DNA of 64,000 nucleotides from Firmicutes bacterium UBA3553 (GTDB lineage: Bacteria; Bacillota; Clostridia; Tissierellales; Sedimentibacteraceae), in contig DFOA01000020.1 in the NCBI GenBank assembly GCA_002381185.1, forward strand, positions 1-64,000, given 5' to 3'. A model generated the notes under the pieces. That model saw only the letters and a list, made by a program, of their open reading frames with translations, made no database searches and had not been told where the DNA came from. A program made the position numbers and the translations under genes. This document shows, piece after piece, positions 16,333 to 24,425 of this stretch. The first letter of the stretch is position 1; each line of letters opens with the position of its first letter.

Positions 16333-16359
16333 AAATTTAAGATTAGTTAAAGATTTTAT
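16333..16359. repeat. 27-bp direct repeat, copy 2 (candidate SARP box)
   Basis: Same sequence and orientation as 13771-13797, with two AAGATT hexamers 11 bp apart. It lies about 170 bp before the SARP-type regulator gene, upstream of a terminator-like hairpin. Together the two copies bracket the accessory segment holding the orphan genes, the intron fragment and the IS remnant. Confidence 0.7.
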
Positions 16360-16430
16360 TTTTATAATTAGTATAAGCTAATAAGGAAAACTTATTACTT
16401 ACCCTCTCCCCCTTGTTTTTTATAAATATT

Positions 16431-16467
16431 ATTAAGCCTTACGTCCGTTGTAAGGCTTAATTTTTTT
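16431..16467 (+). terminator. Intrinsic terminator before the SARP gene
   Basis: A 12-bp stem (ATTAAGCCTTAC and its complement) with a 7-base loop and seven following Ts. It stops plus-strand transcription arriving from the accessory patch just before the promoter of the SARP regulator. Confidence 0.85.
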
Positions 16468-16470
16468 ACA

Positions 16471-16499
16471 TTGATAATTTCTCCTCTTTAGTATATTAT
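16471..16499 (+). promoter_or_regulatory. Sigma-A promoter of the SARP gene
   Basis: TTGATA (16471-16476) and TATTAT (16494-16499) are separated by 17 bp, 30 bp before the start codon of the SARP-type regulator. Confidence 0.6.
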
Positions 16500-16528
16500 T
16501 AAGTTAATATATTAATCGAGGAATTCTT

Positions 16529-18202
16529 ATGAACGTTTTATCTGTTAAATTATTAGGCAACCCAACAGTAAAATTTAATAACAGCAAAATAACATTCCCT
16601 TATAAAAAATCAGAGGCTTTGTTTTATTATGTGTGTGTAAACAAAAAGGTATCAAGAGATGAAGCTATAAATATATTCTGGGCGGATTCTAACGAGGAAA
16701 CGGCACGTAAAAACCTTAGAGATGCTTTATATAAAATTAAAACAAGCATTAATGAAAATGTATTTGCCTCATCAAAATCCGTAATTGAATTTTCTGATGA
16801 TTTTATTGTTGAAACAGATATCGAAAATATTAATGAATCTAATGCGGTTAATATTTATGAAGGTGATTTTCTTTTAAATTTTCCCATAAAAAACTGCTAT
16901 GACTTTGAAAACTGGATGCAGGAAAAGAGAGACTACTATAAGGAAATTTATATTAAGTCAATACATAACAGGATTGATGAGCTCATCAGCGTCAGCGACT
17001 ACAGCAGTATAGAAAAATACGGAAATATTTTAATAAAAAATGATCCTTACAACGAAAAAACGTACCGGTATTTAATGAAGACTCATGCTCTGTCTGAGGA
17101 TTACAACAAGGCAATCAAGCTTTATCATGAACTTTCGGAAATATTAAAAAATGATTTAAATGTTGAACCTGAGCGCAAAACAAAAAAATTGTTCAGGGAA
17201 ATATTAGAGCTGAAAAATGCAATTAATTCAGACCATACCGGCAATTATGTTAATTTAAAGAGTAAGGTTGAAAATTTAACCAATTACTATACCATGTACC
17301 ATGAGACTTATCCGTCTTTGTCATCCGAAACAATAGATACTCCCGGCACTTCTAATATTTCCGACATCGAATCAGAGCTGAAAAATATCGAGAAGGACTT
17401 AACTGTCATAGATGACTTGGATACAGAATACATTAAAATTAAAATGGAAGCATCTTATCTGGCAGGAAGATACTATATTTCCATAGGTGAGTATGAAAAG
17501 GGAATAAAAAACATACAAATAAGCATTAAACTGGCACATAAGCTTGATAATTTAATATACTTGTTAAACAATCACAAGCAAATGATTTTCTATGCCATTC
17601 AAACCGACAATAATGATGTAATGAATGATTATATTAGCAAATGTTTGAATCTTCTGGAAAAAAGAGATATTATAGATGAACGGGGAATAATTCTCAGGCT
17701 GCAGGGACTTTATTTTATTAGGACAGGTAACTTCAAAAAAGCAGACAAAGCACTAAACGAATCAATCAACATTTTTTCAAGCCTGAATAAATTCAGCAGC
17801 AAGTACAGCGTTAATATTTCCGCAAGCTATAATTATTTAGGTCAAATGAACAAGGATCTGGGAAATTATGAAGATGCCTATGACTATTTCATGAAGGCGA
17901 TAAATATATGTATTGAACACTCAGTAGTCAAGGGATTGGAAATCTTTTATTCTAATGCCGGACAAGCGTTGTACTGCATGGAAAGATTCAAGGAATCCGA
18001 GGACTTGATAAATAAATCTATTGAATATTTTGATAAATTCAATGTTATCTGGGGCAGGGATTTCGCAGAATACTATAAAGCATTGTTAGAAATGGAAAAA
18101 GGAAATTATGCAGAAGCTAAAGTCCATTCCCAAAAAGCATATAGGCTTGCAAAAAAACTCAACAACCCAAAATCCCTGAGCCTAATCGAAAAATTAATAT
18201 GA
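16529..18202 (+). CDS. SARP/BTAD transcriptional activator with TPR repeats
   Basis: 557 residues. The N-terminus (about 1-100) is a winged-helix of the OmpR/SARP type (LSVKLLGNPTVKF..., DEAINIFWADSNEETARKNLRDALYKIKT). A bacterial transcriptional activation domain (BTAD) follows at about 105-235 (CYDFENWMQEKRDYYKEIY, NDPYNEKTYRYLMKTHALSEDYNKAIKLYHEL). The C-terminal 300 residues are tetratricopeptide-like helical pairs (NFKKADKALNESINIF, NYLGQMNKDLGNYEDAYDYFMKAI). There is no NB-ARC ATPase. It is divergent from hutU, and a candidate operator occurs both before hutU and upstream of this gene, so control of histidine use is the leading hypothesis. Confidence 0.9.
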   Translation: MNVLSVKLLGNPTVKFNNSKITFPYKKSEALFYYVCVNKKVSRDEAINIFWADSNEETARKNLRDALYKIKTSINENVFASSKSVIEFSDDFIVETDIENINESNAVNIYEGDFLLNFPIKNCYDFENWMQEKRDYYKEIYIKSIHNRIDELISVSDYSSIEKYGNILIKNDPYNEKTYRYLMKTHALSEDYNKAIKLYHELSEILKNDLNVEPERKTKKLFREILELKNAINSDHTGNYVNLKSKVENLTNYYTMYHETYPSLSSETIDTPGTSNISDIESELKNIEKDLTVIDDLDTEYIKIKMEASYLAGRYYISIGEYEKGIKNIQISIKLAHKLDNLIYLLNNHKQMIFYAIQTDNNDVMNDYISKCLNLLEKRDIIDERGIILRLQGLYFIRTGNFKKADKALNESINIFSSLNKFSSKYSVNISASYNYLGQMNKDLGNYEDAYDYFMKAINICIEHSVVKGLEIFYSNAGQALYCMERFKESEDLINKSIEYFDKFNVIWGRDFAEYYKALLEMEKGNYAEAKVHSQKAYRLAKKLNNPKSLSLIEKLI

Positions 18203-18260
18203 CAGTTCAGAAAAATCCGTTTTTAAGAAATCCGCTCAACAAATGATTTTGTAATTTATT

Positions 18261-18328
18261 ATTCCATAGTGAGAAGTCTCAGAATTTCATCAGTGTGAAA
18301 TTCTAAGACTTCTCACTATGTTTGGAAT
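18261..18328. repeat. Long hairpin, MITE-like or terminator
   Basis: ATTCCATAGTGAGAAGTCT pairs with the complementary sequence at 18308-18328 and an inner AGAATTTCA pairs with TGAAATTCT, giving a nearly uninterrupted stem of about 25 bp around a 6-base loop. No T-run follows, so a simple terminator is less likely. It lies exactly at the junction between the AT-rich SARP gene and the GC-richer sugar island and could be a small mobile inverted-repeat element or the common end of both convergent transcripts. Confidence 0.65.
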
Positions 18329-18353
18329 GACATAAATAGACTATAGGTCACAA

Positions 18354-19040
18354 TCATATAATCTTTGGGTATTCGTTACAGAGTAGACGGTATGGCTGCT
18401 CGTCCTCCTCAATGGAGGGGAAACGTCCAATGGGCTTCAGAAAGCGGTTGTCGATATTATCGTCGTTACATTGGCTCACCTCACCTAACAACACCGGTCC
18501 CGTTCCTTCCTCCACCGAAAAGTCGTGGTATAAATATGGCTGTATGGTGATGCTCTCACCCGGTGTAAGACGAACCTGTGTTCCTGCAGGAACAGTCAGC
18601 TCGCGCCCATCCATGTGGACACGTACTTCCCCGGTCTCATCCAGCTCTTCATCATGGGTGGAATTGTAGACGCGAATCAAGACATTACCTCCGCCGCGGT
18701 TGATGATATCCTCCATCTTGCTCCAGTGAAAGTGCATTGGAGCATATTGCCCCTCCCGCAGATAGAGCAGCTTTTCTGCATAGGTCTTGGCATATTTGTC
18801 CTTCATGGCAAGGTTGCCGTTGCGGACTGTAATCAGCGAAAAGCCGACCTTACCAAAGTCGCCCAGACCATAGTCGGTGATATCCCAACCCAACATATTA
18901 TCGCGGATTTCGTCATATTCGTGATTCTTGCATTTCCACTCCTCCGGCGTAAAGTGACAGAAAGGCGGCAGGGCAAAGCTGTATTCATTTATGAAAGCCT
19001 CCATTTCCACCAACGCCTTATTAATTTCGCTGCGTTTCAT
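18354..19040 (-). CDS. D-lyxose isomerase-like sugar isomerase
   Basis: 228-residue cupin-type isomerase of the D-lyxose ketol-isomerase family, which interconverts D-lyxose and D-xylulose and often D-mannose and D-fructose. The metal site is visible as PMHFHWSKMEDI (His-x-His and Glu) and LYHDFSVEEG (His). The preceding FSLITVRNGNL and YAEKLLYLREGQY blocks are typical. Two ATGs are close together; the second is at 7-base spacing from AAAGGAG, so it is used here. It follows the kinase by 2 bp. With a PfkB kinase and a monosaccharide importer it probably turns an imported aldose into a ketose for phosphorylation. Base composition is clearly richer in GC than the window average. Confidence 0.88.
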   Translation of the reverse strand: MKRSEINKALVEMEAFINEYSFALPPFCHFTPEEWKCKNHEYDEIRDNMLGWDITDYGLGDFGKVGFSLITVRNGNLAMKDKYAKTYAEKLLYLREGQYAPMHFHWSKMEDIINRGGGNVLIRVYNSTHDEELDETGEVRVHMDGRELTVPAGTQVRLTPGESITIQPYLYHDFSVEEGTGPVLLGEVSQCNDDNIDNRFLKPIGRFPSIEEDEQPYRLLCNEYPKII

Positions 19041-19042
19041 AG

Positions 19043-20011
19043 TCATTCTCCTTTCCGGCCAAGAAAATCCTCGACCATACTTATTGTGGGCATTGCAGGT
19101 ATACCTCCTCGTTTTTGGATGCAAAGAGAGGCAACCGCGTTGGCAAATTCGGTGAAATCTTTAAGCTGTGCTTCGCCGAGGTCATTAGGTCTCAGCCCGC
19201 TCACAGCCAACTTATAGAGAAAGCCTCCCCAGAAAGCATCCCCGGCGCCGGTGGTGTCAACCACAGGAACATCGGGATCGAGAATGGGAACGAGCGCAAA
19301 TGTATCTTTCACCGCAGTATAGGCACCGTCCTTGCCAAGAGTGACCACCGCGCAGGAAATCCCCTTTTGAAAAAGAGCGCCTGCGGCAGCCTCAAGCGAA
19401 GATTCTCCTGTTATTAACTCAACTTCCTCTTCGCTGATTTTTACAATGTCTGCAAAGTGAAGTACACTTTGCATAATCTCTGCGGCTTCGTTTTCGCTTT
19501 TCCAGAGCGGCGCACGGTAATTCGGGTCATAAGAGATGATGGCTCCGGCATTTTTCGCGGCTTTAACCGCTTCTATCGTGGCAGAACGCGAAGGTTCATT
19601 GGTCAGAGAGAGAGAGCCGAAGTGAAAAATCTTGCATTTTCCTGCCATCTCGAACTTAACCTCACACGTCGAAAGGCAGGTGTCCGCGCCGGGTTTGCGT
19701 GCAAACGAAAATTTACGTTCCCCTGTTTCAGATAACTCAACAAACGCAAGCGTCGTAAAAACATCCTCCGCGCTAATCAGACCGCCGGTGTTGACGCCCT
19801 TTTCCTCAAGCACACTGCGCAAATAATCACCGTGCATATCCTTGCCCACCTTGCCGATAAATGCGGTGCTCAGCCCTAAGTTTGAGGCAGCACAGAGCAT
19901 GTTGGCAGGCGCGCCTCCAGGGTTTTGTTCAAACAGACGCGTGCCGTTTTCGCTTCTGCCATGGTATGTAAAGTCAATCAATAGCTCACCCATTGCGACT
20001 ATATCGATCAT
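19043..20011 (-). CDS. PfkB-family sugar kinase, fructokinase-like
   Basis: 322-residue ribokinase/PfkB-family kinase. The first PfkB signature is GGAPANMLCAASNLGL, the second VVDTTGAGDAFWGGFLYKL with the catalytic aspartate; ISYDPNYRAPLW and VKISEEEVELITG are typical of fructokinases. It would phosphorylate the ketose made by the adjacent isomerase: fructose if the imported sugar is mannose, or xylulose/another ketose if it is lyxose. The specificity cannot be read from sequence. GGGAGTG precedes the start. It sits between the ABC binding-protein gene (230 bp upstream, separated by a hairpin) and the isomerase. Confidence 0.9.
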   Translation of the reverse strand: MIDIVAMGELLIDFTYHGRSENGTRLFEQNPGGAPANMLCAASNLGLSTAFIGKVGKDMHGDYLRSVLEEKGVNTGGLISAEDVFTTLAFVELSETGERKFSFARKPGADTCLSTCEVKFEMAGKCKIFHFGSLSLTNEPSRSATIEAVKAAKNAGAIISYDPNYRAPLWKSENEAAEIMQSVLHFADIVKISEEEVELITGESSLEAAAGALFQKGISCAVVTLGKDGAYTAVKDTFALVPILDPDVPVVDTTGAGDAFWGGFLYKLAVSGLRPNDLGEAQLKDFTEFANAVASLCIQKRGGIPAMPTISMVEDFLGRKGE

Positions 20012-20132
20012 TCAATCACTCCCAAAAATTTTATAGTCAATCAACTTCAATATGACAATGTCATTTTAAAGTCTGTAGCGGTTTAGCCGCAGGAGGCCGT
20101 TAGAACAGTAATTCAGAATTTTTTTGCTTTTG

Positions 20133-20171
20133 CAATCGGACAGCAGAGGAATATTCACTGCCGTCCGATTG
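20133..20171. repeat. Hairpin between sugar-binding-protein and kinase genes
   Basis: CAATCGGAC and GTCCGATTG flank a 21-base loop. Downstream of it in the direction of transcription (minus) the sequence is A-rich, not T-rich, so it is not a normal terminator. It could be an RNA processing or stability element that leaves more binding-protein mRNA than kinase mRNA. The rest of 20012-20242 shows nothing else. Confidence 0.5.
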
Positions 20172-20242
20172 TGAGAGCTTAGAATCTGCCCTTATAGCTT
20201 AAAATGTTACTATAGAAAATTAATATCGCTTTTAAGAATTTC

Positions 20243-21340
20243 TTACTTTAGAAGCTCCAAGCGTCCAGGGTCATTGGCAAATGCCTCTTTTGCATTTTCC
20301 TTGGTAACAACGAGAGGAGAAAGTTCATATATGCCTACGTCCTCCTTGCCATTGTTCACACTTGTATCAGGTGCCGGCATACCATTGCCTGCCTGCAGCG
20401 ATTTAATAATCTCAATTGTTTTACCTACCAGCACGTCGGTCGGCTTAGCAACAGTTGAGTATTGTCTGCCAGACCAAACCCATTCAACAGACTCGTTCTC
20501 AGCATCAAGTCCTGAAACAACTGGAATCTCCTGGCCTGCCTGCTCAGATGCGGTAATGATTGCACGAGCAATGCCATCATTAGGAGAGAGAACACCATGG
20601 ATTTCCTTATCCGAATAGAAGCCTGAAAGAAGGGAATCCATACGTGCCTGTGCTTTGGAATTATCCCAGTCCATTGTTGCACACTGGGTGAAATCGGTTT
20701 GACCAGATACGACAACCAGCGTACCGTCATCAATCTTTGGCTGGAGCACTGACATGGCTCCCTTAAAGAAGTTTGGAGCATTGGGGTCGGCAGGGCCGCC
20801 TCCGAACAACTCTATGTTGTAAGGACCTTTACCCTTTTTGGCAGCCAATCCATCCAGCAAAGCCTGCCCTTGCAGCTCGCCGGTCTTGACACTGCCAAAC
20901 TGCACAACGCCGTCGACGCCTGTAGTATTCTCAATAAGCCGGTCATATCCAATGACGTAGATACCGGCTGCTTCTGCTTCTTCCAGAACAGATCCAAGCT
21001 GAGAACCGTCCACAGGTCCAACTACAATAACCTTAGCGCCATTTTGAATCATTGACTCAATCTGCTGCTGTTGCTGCGGAACCTTGTTATCCGCATGCTG
21101 AACAATTGACTTGAAGCCCGCAGCCCCCAATTCGGTTCTGAACATCTCATCCGCTTCTGCCCAGTTCTGAGTTCCGAGCCAGGGCAGTGCAACACCAATG
21201 GTTGCGTCTGCTGCAAACCCTCCGCCCTCTGAAGAAGCCGGCGAATCGGCGGGTTTGTCTTGGACTGTGCCACTGCAGCCCGCCAGTACCATTGTAATGA
21301 GAAGTGATGCAATGAGAAACAGGTTAAAACGTTTTTTCAT
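20243..21340 (-). CDS. ChvE-like monosaccharide-binding lipoprotein
   Basis: 365-residue periplasmic-binding-type protein for an ABC sugar importer. The signal peptide ends in the lipobox VLAGC, with Cys22 as the lipid site, followed by a Ser/Gly/Pro linker. The mature part has the pattern of the ChvE/xylose-binding family: IGVALPWLGTQNWAEADEM, AKVIVVGPVDGSQL, IYVIGYDRLI, NIELFGGGPADPNAPNFF, and GVLSPNDGIARAIITA. ChvE relatives bind xylose, glucose, galactose, arabinose and similar pyranoses. It is followed upstream by the permease and ATPase genes on the same strand. The gene belongs to the GC-richer island. Confidence 0.92.
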   Translation of the reverse strand: MKKRFNLFLIASLLITMVLAGCSGTVQDKPADSPASSEGGGFAADATIGVALPWLGTQNWAEADEMFRTELGAAGFKSIVQHADNKVPQQQQQIESMIQNGAKVIVVGPVDGSQLGSVLEEAEAAGIYVIGYDRLIENTTGVDGVVQFGSVKTGELQGQALLDGLAAKKGKGPYNIELFGGGPADPNAPNFFKGAMSVLQPKIDDGTLVVVSGQTDFTQCATMDWDNSKAQARMDSLLSGFYSDKEIHGVLSPNDGIARAIITASEQAGQEIPVVSGLDAENESVEWVWSGRQYSTVAKPTDVLVGKTIEIIKSLQAGNGMPAPDTSVNNGKEDVGIYELSPLVVTKENAKEAFANDPGRLELLK

Positions 21341-21400
21341 TTCTTTTCTCCTCTCTGTTTTAAGTCCATCGACTAATATGTAAGCCCGACCATCAGTCCA

Positions 21401-22663
21401 TCATGAACTGCTGCCGGCAGGGTTACCTTCCTTGTGGCCGCTTTCCTTAGAATCGATTTCCTTTGCAGGAAATAGTCTTTCTATGATTGACGGGCGGCCC
21501 TGTTGCTTGTTGAAAACATCAAAAGCAACCGCCACAAGCAACACAAATCCTTTAATAACCTGAGTGCGGTCAGCTCCCACACCCATAAGCATTAATCCTG
21601 AGTTGAGAACAGCCATCACAAGTCCTCCAACCATCGTAGCAAGAACGGTACCGACACCGCCCGAAACAGCAGCCCCCCCGATAAAGACCGACGCAATGGC
21701 GTCCAATTCCCATCCGGTTCCATCCGATGGGCCTGCCGCAGTTGAACGACCCACAAACATGATTCCAGCCAAAGCTGCAAGCAGGGACATATTGAGCATG
21801 GTCAGAAAATATGTCTTCTGAACATTTACACCGGACAGTGCTGCCGCGCTTTTGTTGCCTCCTACAGCGTAGATGTGACGTCCAAATCTGGTGCGCTGGG
21901 TTATAAAGTGGTAAATAATGACTAAAATCACAAGAATCAGCCCCGGTACCGGGAAGGATGTGCCGGGACGCCCTGTGCCGAAAATCCATGTTAAGTAACC
22001 AATGGTGACACCAATCAAGCCAATCCGAACCACCACCGACCATAGCTCCTCCGTTTTTTCGCCCAGTTTCACAGAACGATTATACTTGCGCAGCTGCGTA
22101 AATGCAAAGGCTGAAACTGCAATAATCCCCAGCAATAGAGTCGAATTGTTCATTCCTGTAAAAGCAGGACCCCAATCGGGCAAATATCCCGCGCCGAACA
22201 CTTTGAGCTCAACAGGCGCCGGCACTGAGATAGACTTTGAAATCCATATAACGCCGCCACGAAAAATCATCATACCGCCCAATGTTGTAATAAAGCCGGG
22301 AATACCCAGCCTGGACAACCAGAATCCTTGCCACGCTCCGATGGCGGCGCCGATTGCGAGGCTGAGAAGCACTGCTGTCCACCACGGCAATCCAAGATTC
22401 CGTGCCGTAAGAGCCATAACCATTCCCGAGAAACCAGCCACCGAACCGACGGATAGATCAATCTGTCCAATCACGATGACCATCAACATTCCAATCGCCA
22501 GAACCAGTACATACGCATTGCCGGATATCAGGTTCTGGAAGTTTGAGGAGGTAATCATTCTCCCCCCCGAAGTAATATTAAAGATGATAGTAAGCGCCAC
22601 CAAGGCAATCACCATGCTGTACTGCCGCAGTCCGCCGCCAAATACTTTCTTAATATATTTCAT
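21401..22663 (-). CDS. Monosaccharide ABC permease (GguB/MmsB-like)
   Basis: 420-residue inner-membrane permease of the CUT2 class. It has about 10-11 hydrophobic segments, longer than RbsC because of an extra central pair with a loop (QLRKYNRSVKLGEKTEELW), which is characteristic of the GguB/XylH/MmsB subgroup. The conserved stretches IGQIDLSVGSVAGFSGMV and GGNKSAAALSGVNVQKTYFLTM are present, the second being the ATPase-contacting loop. The start overlaps the end of the ATPase gene by 4 bp. Works as a homodimer with the two-domain ATPase. Confidence 0.92.
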   Translation of the reverse strand: MKYIKKVFGGGLRQYSMVIALVALTIIFNITSGGRMITSSNFQNLISGNAYVLVLAIGMLMVIVIGQIDLSVGSVAGFSGMVMALTARNLGLPWWTAVLLSLAIGAAIGAWQGFWLSRLGIPGFITTLGGMMIFRGGVIWISKSISVPAPVELKVFGAGYLPDWGPAFTGMNNSTLLLGIIAVSAFAFTQLRKYNRSVKLGEKTEELWSVVVRIGLIGVTIGYLTWIFGTGRPGTSFPVPGLILVILVIIYHFITQRTRFGRHIYAVGGNKSAAALSGVNVQKTYFLTMLNMSLLAALAGIMFVGRSTAAGPSDGTGWELDAIASVFIGGAAVSGGVGTVLATMVGGLVMAVLNSGLMLMGVGADRTQVIKGFVLLVAVAFDVFNKQQGRPSIIERLFPAKEIDSKESGHKEGNPAGSSS

Positions 22664-24228
22664 AATGTTTTCTTATCCTTTCCTGCTTTATATTCCGGCC
22701 CAGAGGTGTTTGTCATCATTTTCATGAGTTTTTCCTGATCAGCCTCTTGGCTGTCTATCACACCTGTTACGTTCCCCTCAAAAATAGTGTAGATTCTGTC
22801 TGATATGCCAAGCAGCTCAGGCAGCTCGGATGAAATTATTATGACTGCTTTTCCCTGATCAGCAAGTTCTTGAATCAGGCGATAAATCTCGTATTTGGCG
22901 CCAACGTCAATACCGCGGGTAGGCTCGTCAAGAATCAAAACATCCGGCTCTGTAAACATCCACTTGCCCAAAACAACCTTTTGCTGGTTGCCTCCGGACA
23001 ATGTGGTCACACCGCGATCAACGCTGTGCGTTTTGACATCTAAGGAACGGCGGTACTCTTCGGCAACCTGAAATTCCCGGTCCAAATCAAGGAGTCTGCC
23101 GCGTAAAATTGCTTTTAAATTTGCCGACACCGTGGTTGTGCGGATGCTGTCCAGCAAATTGAGTCCCAGATTTTTTCGGTCCTCAGGCACATAAGCGATA
23201 CCCTGACGGATGGCGGAATCTACCGAGGTGATGCGAATCTCCTTACCTCTGATTTTGATAGAACCTCCAAGGTAGATGCCGTAGTTTCGCCCAAAGATAG
23301 ACCGCATCAGTTCCGTTCTTCCAGCACCCATAAGACCGGCGAAGCCAACGATTTCCCCAGCTCTGACAAAGAAACTGGAGTTCTTGCATACCATCCGGCC
23401 TGGACTATTGGGGTCTTCCACACACCAGTCGGACACCTCGAAGATGACATCCCCGGGATTCGATTCGTGAACGGGATATCTGTTTTCGATGGAGCGCCCT
23501 ACCATAGAGCGGATAATGCGGTCCTCATCTACATGCCCCGCTTCAACGGAGTAGGTTTCGACGGTGCGGCCATCACGCAGGACTGTGACAGCATCGGATA
23601 TAGCAGCAATCTCGTTGAGCTTGTGCGAAATCATGATGCAAGTGATGTCCTTGTTTTTTAAGCTGCGCATGAGATCGAACAAGTTCGCAGAGTCATCCTC
23701 ATTAAGCGCAGAAGTCGGCTCATCAAGAATCAGCAGCTTGACGTTTTTGGAAAGTGCCTTCGCAATTTCTACCAATTGTTGCTGGCCTACGCCTAAATGC
23801 TTAATCAAGGTATCAGGATCAATAATCAGCCCCACCTTTTCAAGCAGCTCTACCGTGCGGTGACCTTCGGCATCCCAGTCAATCAACCCATGCTTTACAA
23901 TTTCGTTTCCTAAAAAAATGTTTTCAGTAATTGAAAGCTCAGGAATCATTGTCAGCTCTTGGTGGATAATCACAATGCCGGCGCTCTCCGATTCTTTGAT
24001 ATCTTTAAACTTCATTTCACTGCCCATGTAAATAATCTTTCCTTCATAAGATCCGTGAGGGTAAACACCGGAAAGAACCTTCATCAAGGTCGATTTCCCC
24101 GCTCCATTCTCGCCGCAAATAGCGTGAATTGTGCCTCTGTGTACCTCCAGCGTCACATTGTCGAGTGCACGCACGCCCGGAAAGAGTTTGGTAATACCTT
24201 GCATCTGTAAAATTAAAGGATGTTCCAT
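22660..24228 (-). CDS. Two-domain sugar ABC ATPase (GguA/MmsA-like)
   Basis: 522-residue ATPase with two nucleotide-binding domains, as in RbsA and GguA. Domain 1 has Walker A GENGAGKST and Walker B LLILDEPTSAL; its signature region reads LGVGQQQLVEIAKAL. Domain 2 has a degenerate Walker A (GLMGAGRTE), signature LSGGNQQKVVLGKW and Walker B VLILDEPTRGIDVG, the usual asymmetry of this family. An upstream in-frame ATG exists, but GAGGAG lies eight bases before the start used here. It is the first gene of the transport operon, about 200 bp after the ROK regulator gene, with a palindrome between. Confidence 0.93.
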   Translation of the reverse strand: MEHPLILQMQGITKLFPGVRALDNVTLEVHRGTIHAICGENGAGKSTLMKVLSGVYPHGSYEGKIIYMGSEMKFKDIKESESAGIVIIHQELTMIPELSITENIFLGNEIVKHGLIDWDAEGHRTVELLEKVGLIIDPDTLIKHLGVGQQQLVEIAKALSKNVKLLILDEPTSALNEDDSANLFDLMRSLKNKDITCIMISHKLNEIAAISDAVTVLRDGRTVETYSVEAGHVDEDRIIRSMVGRSIENRYPVHESNPGDVIFEVSDWCVEDPNSPGRMVCKNSSFFVRAGEIVGFAGLMGAGRTELMRSIFGRNYGIYLGGSIKIRGKEIRITSVDSAIRQGIAYVPEDRKNLGLNLLDSIRTTTVSANLKAILRGRLLDLDREFQVAEEYRRSLDVKTHSVDRGVTTLSGGNQQKVVLGKWMFTEPDVLILDEPTRGIDVGAKYEIYRLIQELADQGKAVIIISSELPELLGISDRIYTIFEGNVTGVIDSQEADQEKLMKMMTNTSGPEYKAGKDKKTL

Positions 24229-24370
24229 GACCACACTCCTCATCGCTCGCACATTTGCAAGCAAATATTATATTCTATTCAGCAAAATTCAACTGTTTAA
24301 GTTCTTGGCCGCACCCTCATGGTCATTGTCCAGCGTAATAATCTGAGAGTCTATAAATGTTTCATTCATA

Positions 24371-24384
24371 TTGCCATATGGCAA
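24371..24384. promoter_or_regulatory. 14-bp palindrome, candidate ROK operator
   Basis: TTGCCATATGGCAA is a perfect palindrome in the 197-bp gap between the ROK regulator and the sugar transport operon. Its place upstream of the ATPase gene fits an operator for the neighbouring ROK repressor. Known ROK/NagC-XylR operators are AT-rich dyads, so this is an inference from position. Confidence 0.4.
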
Positions 24385-24425
24385 AAGGCCATTTTATAGC
24401 AGACTATATTGCACGAATTTGGAAA

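Noticed and set aside
18615..19217. 200-codon plus-strand frame opposite the isomerase and kinase
   Set aside because: Shadow of two conserved genes; it crosses their boundary and resembles no protein.
22002..22727. Long plus-strand open frame (241 codons) opposite the sugar permease and ATPase
   Set aside because: Antisense to clearly conserved genes, no ribosome site, proline/isoleucine-rich translation typical of a shadow frame in GC-richer DNA.
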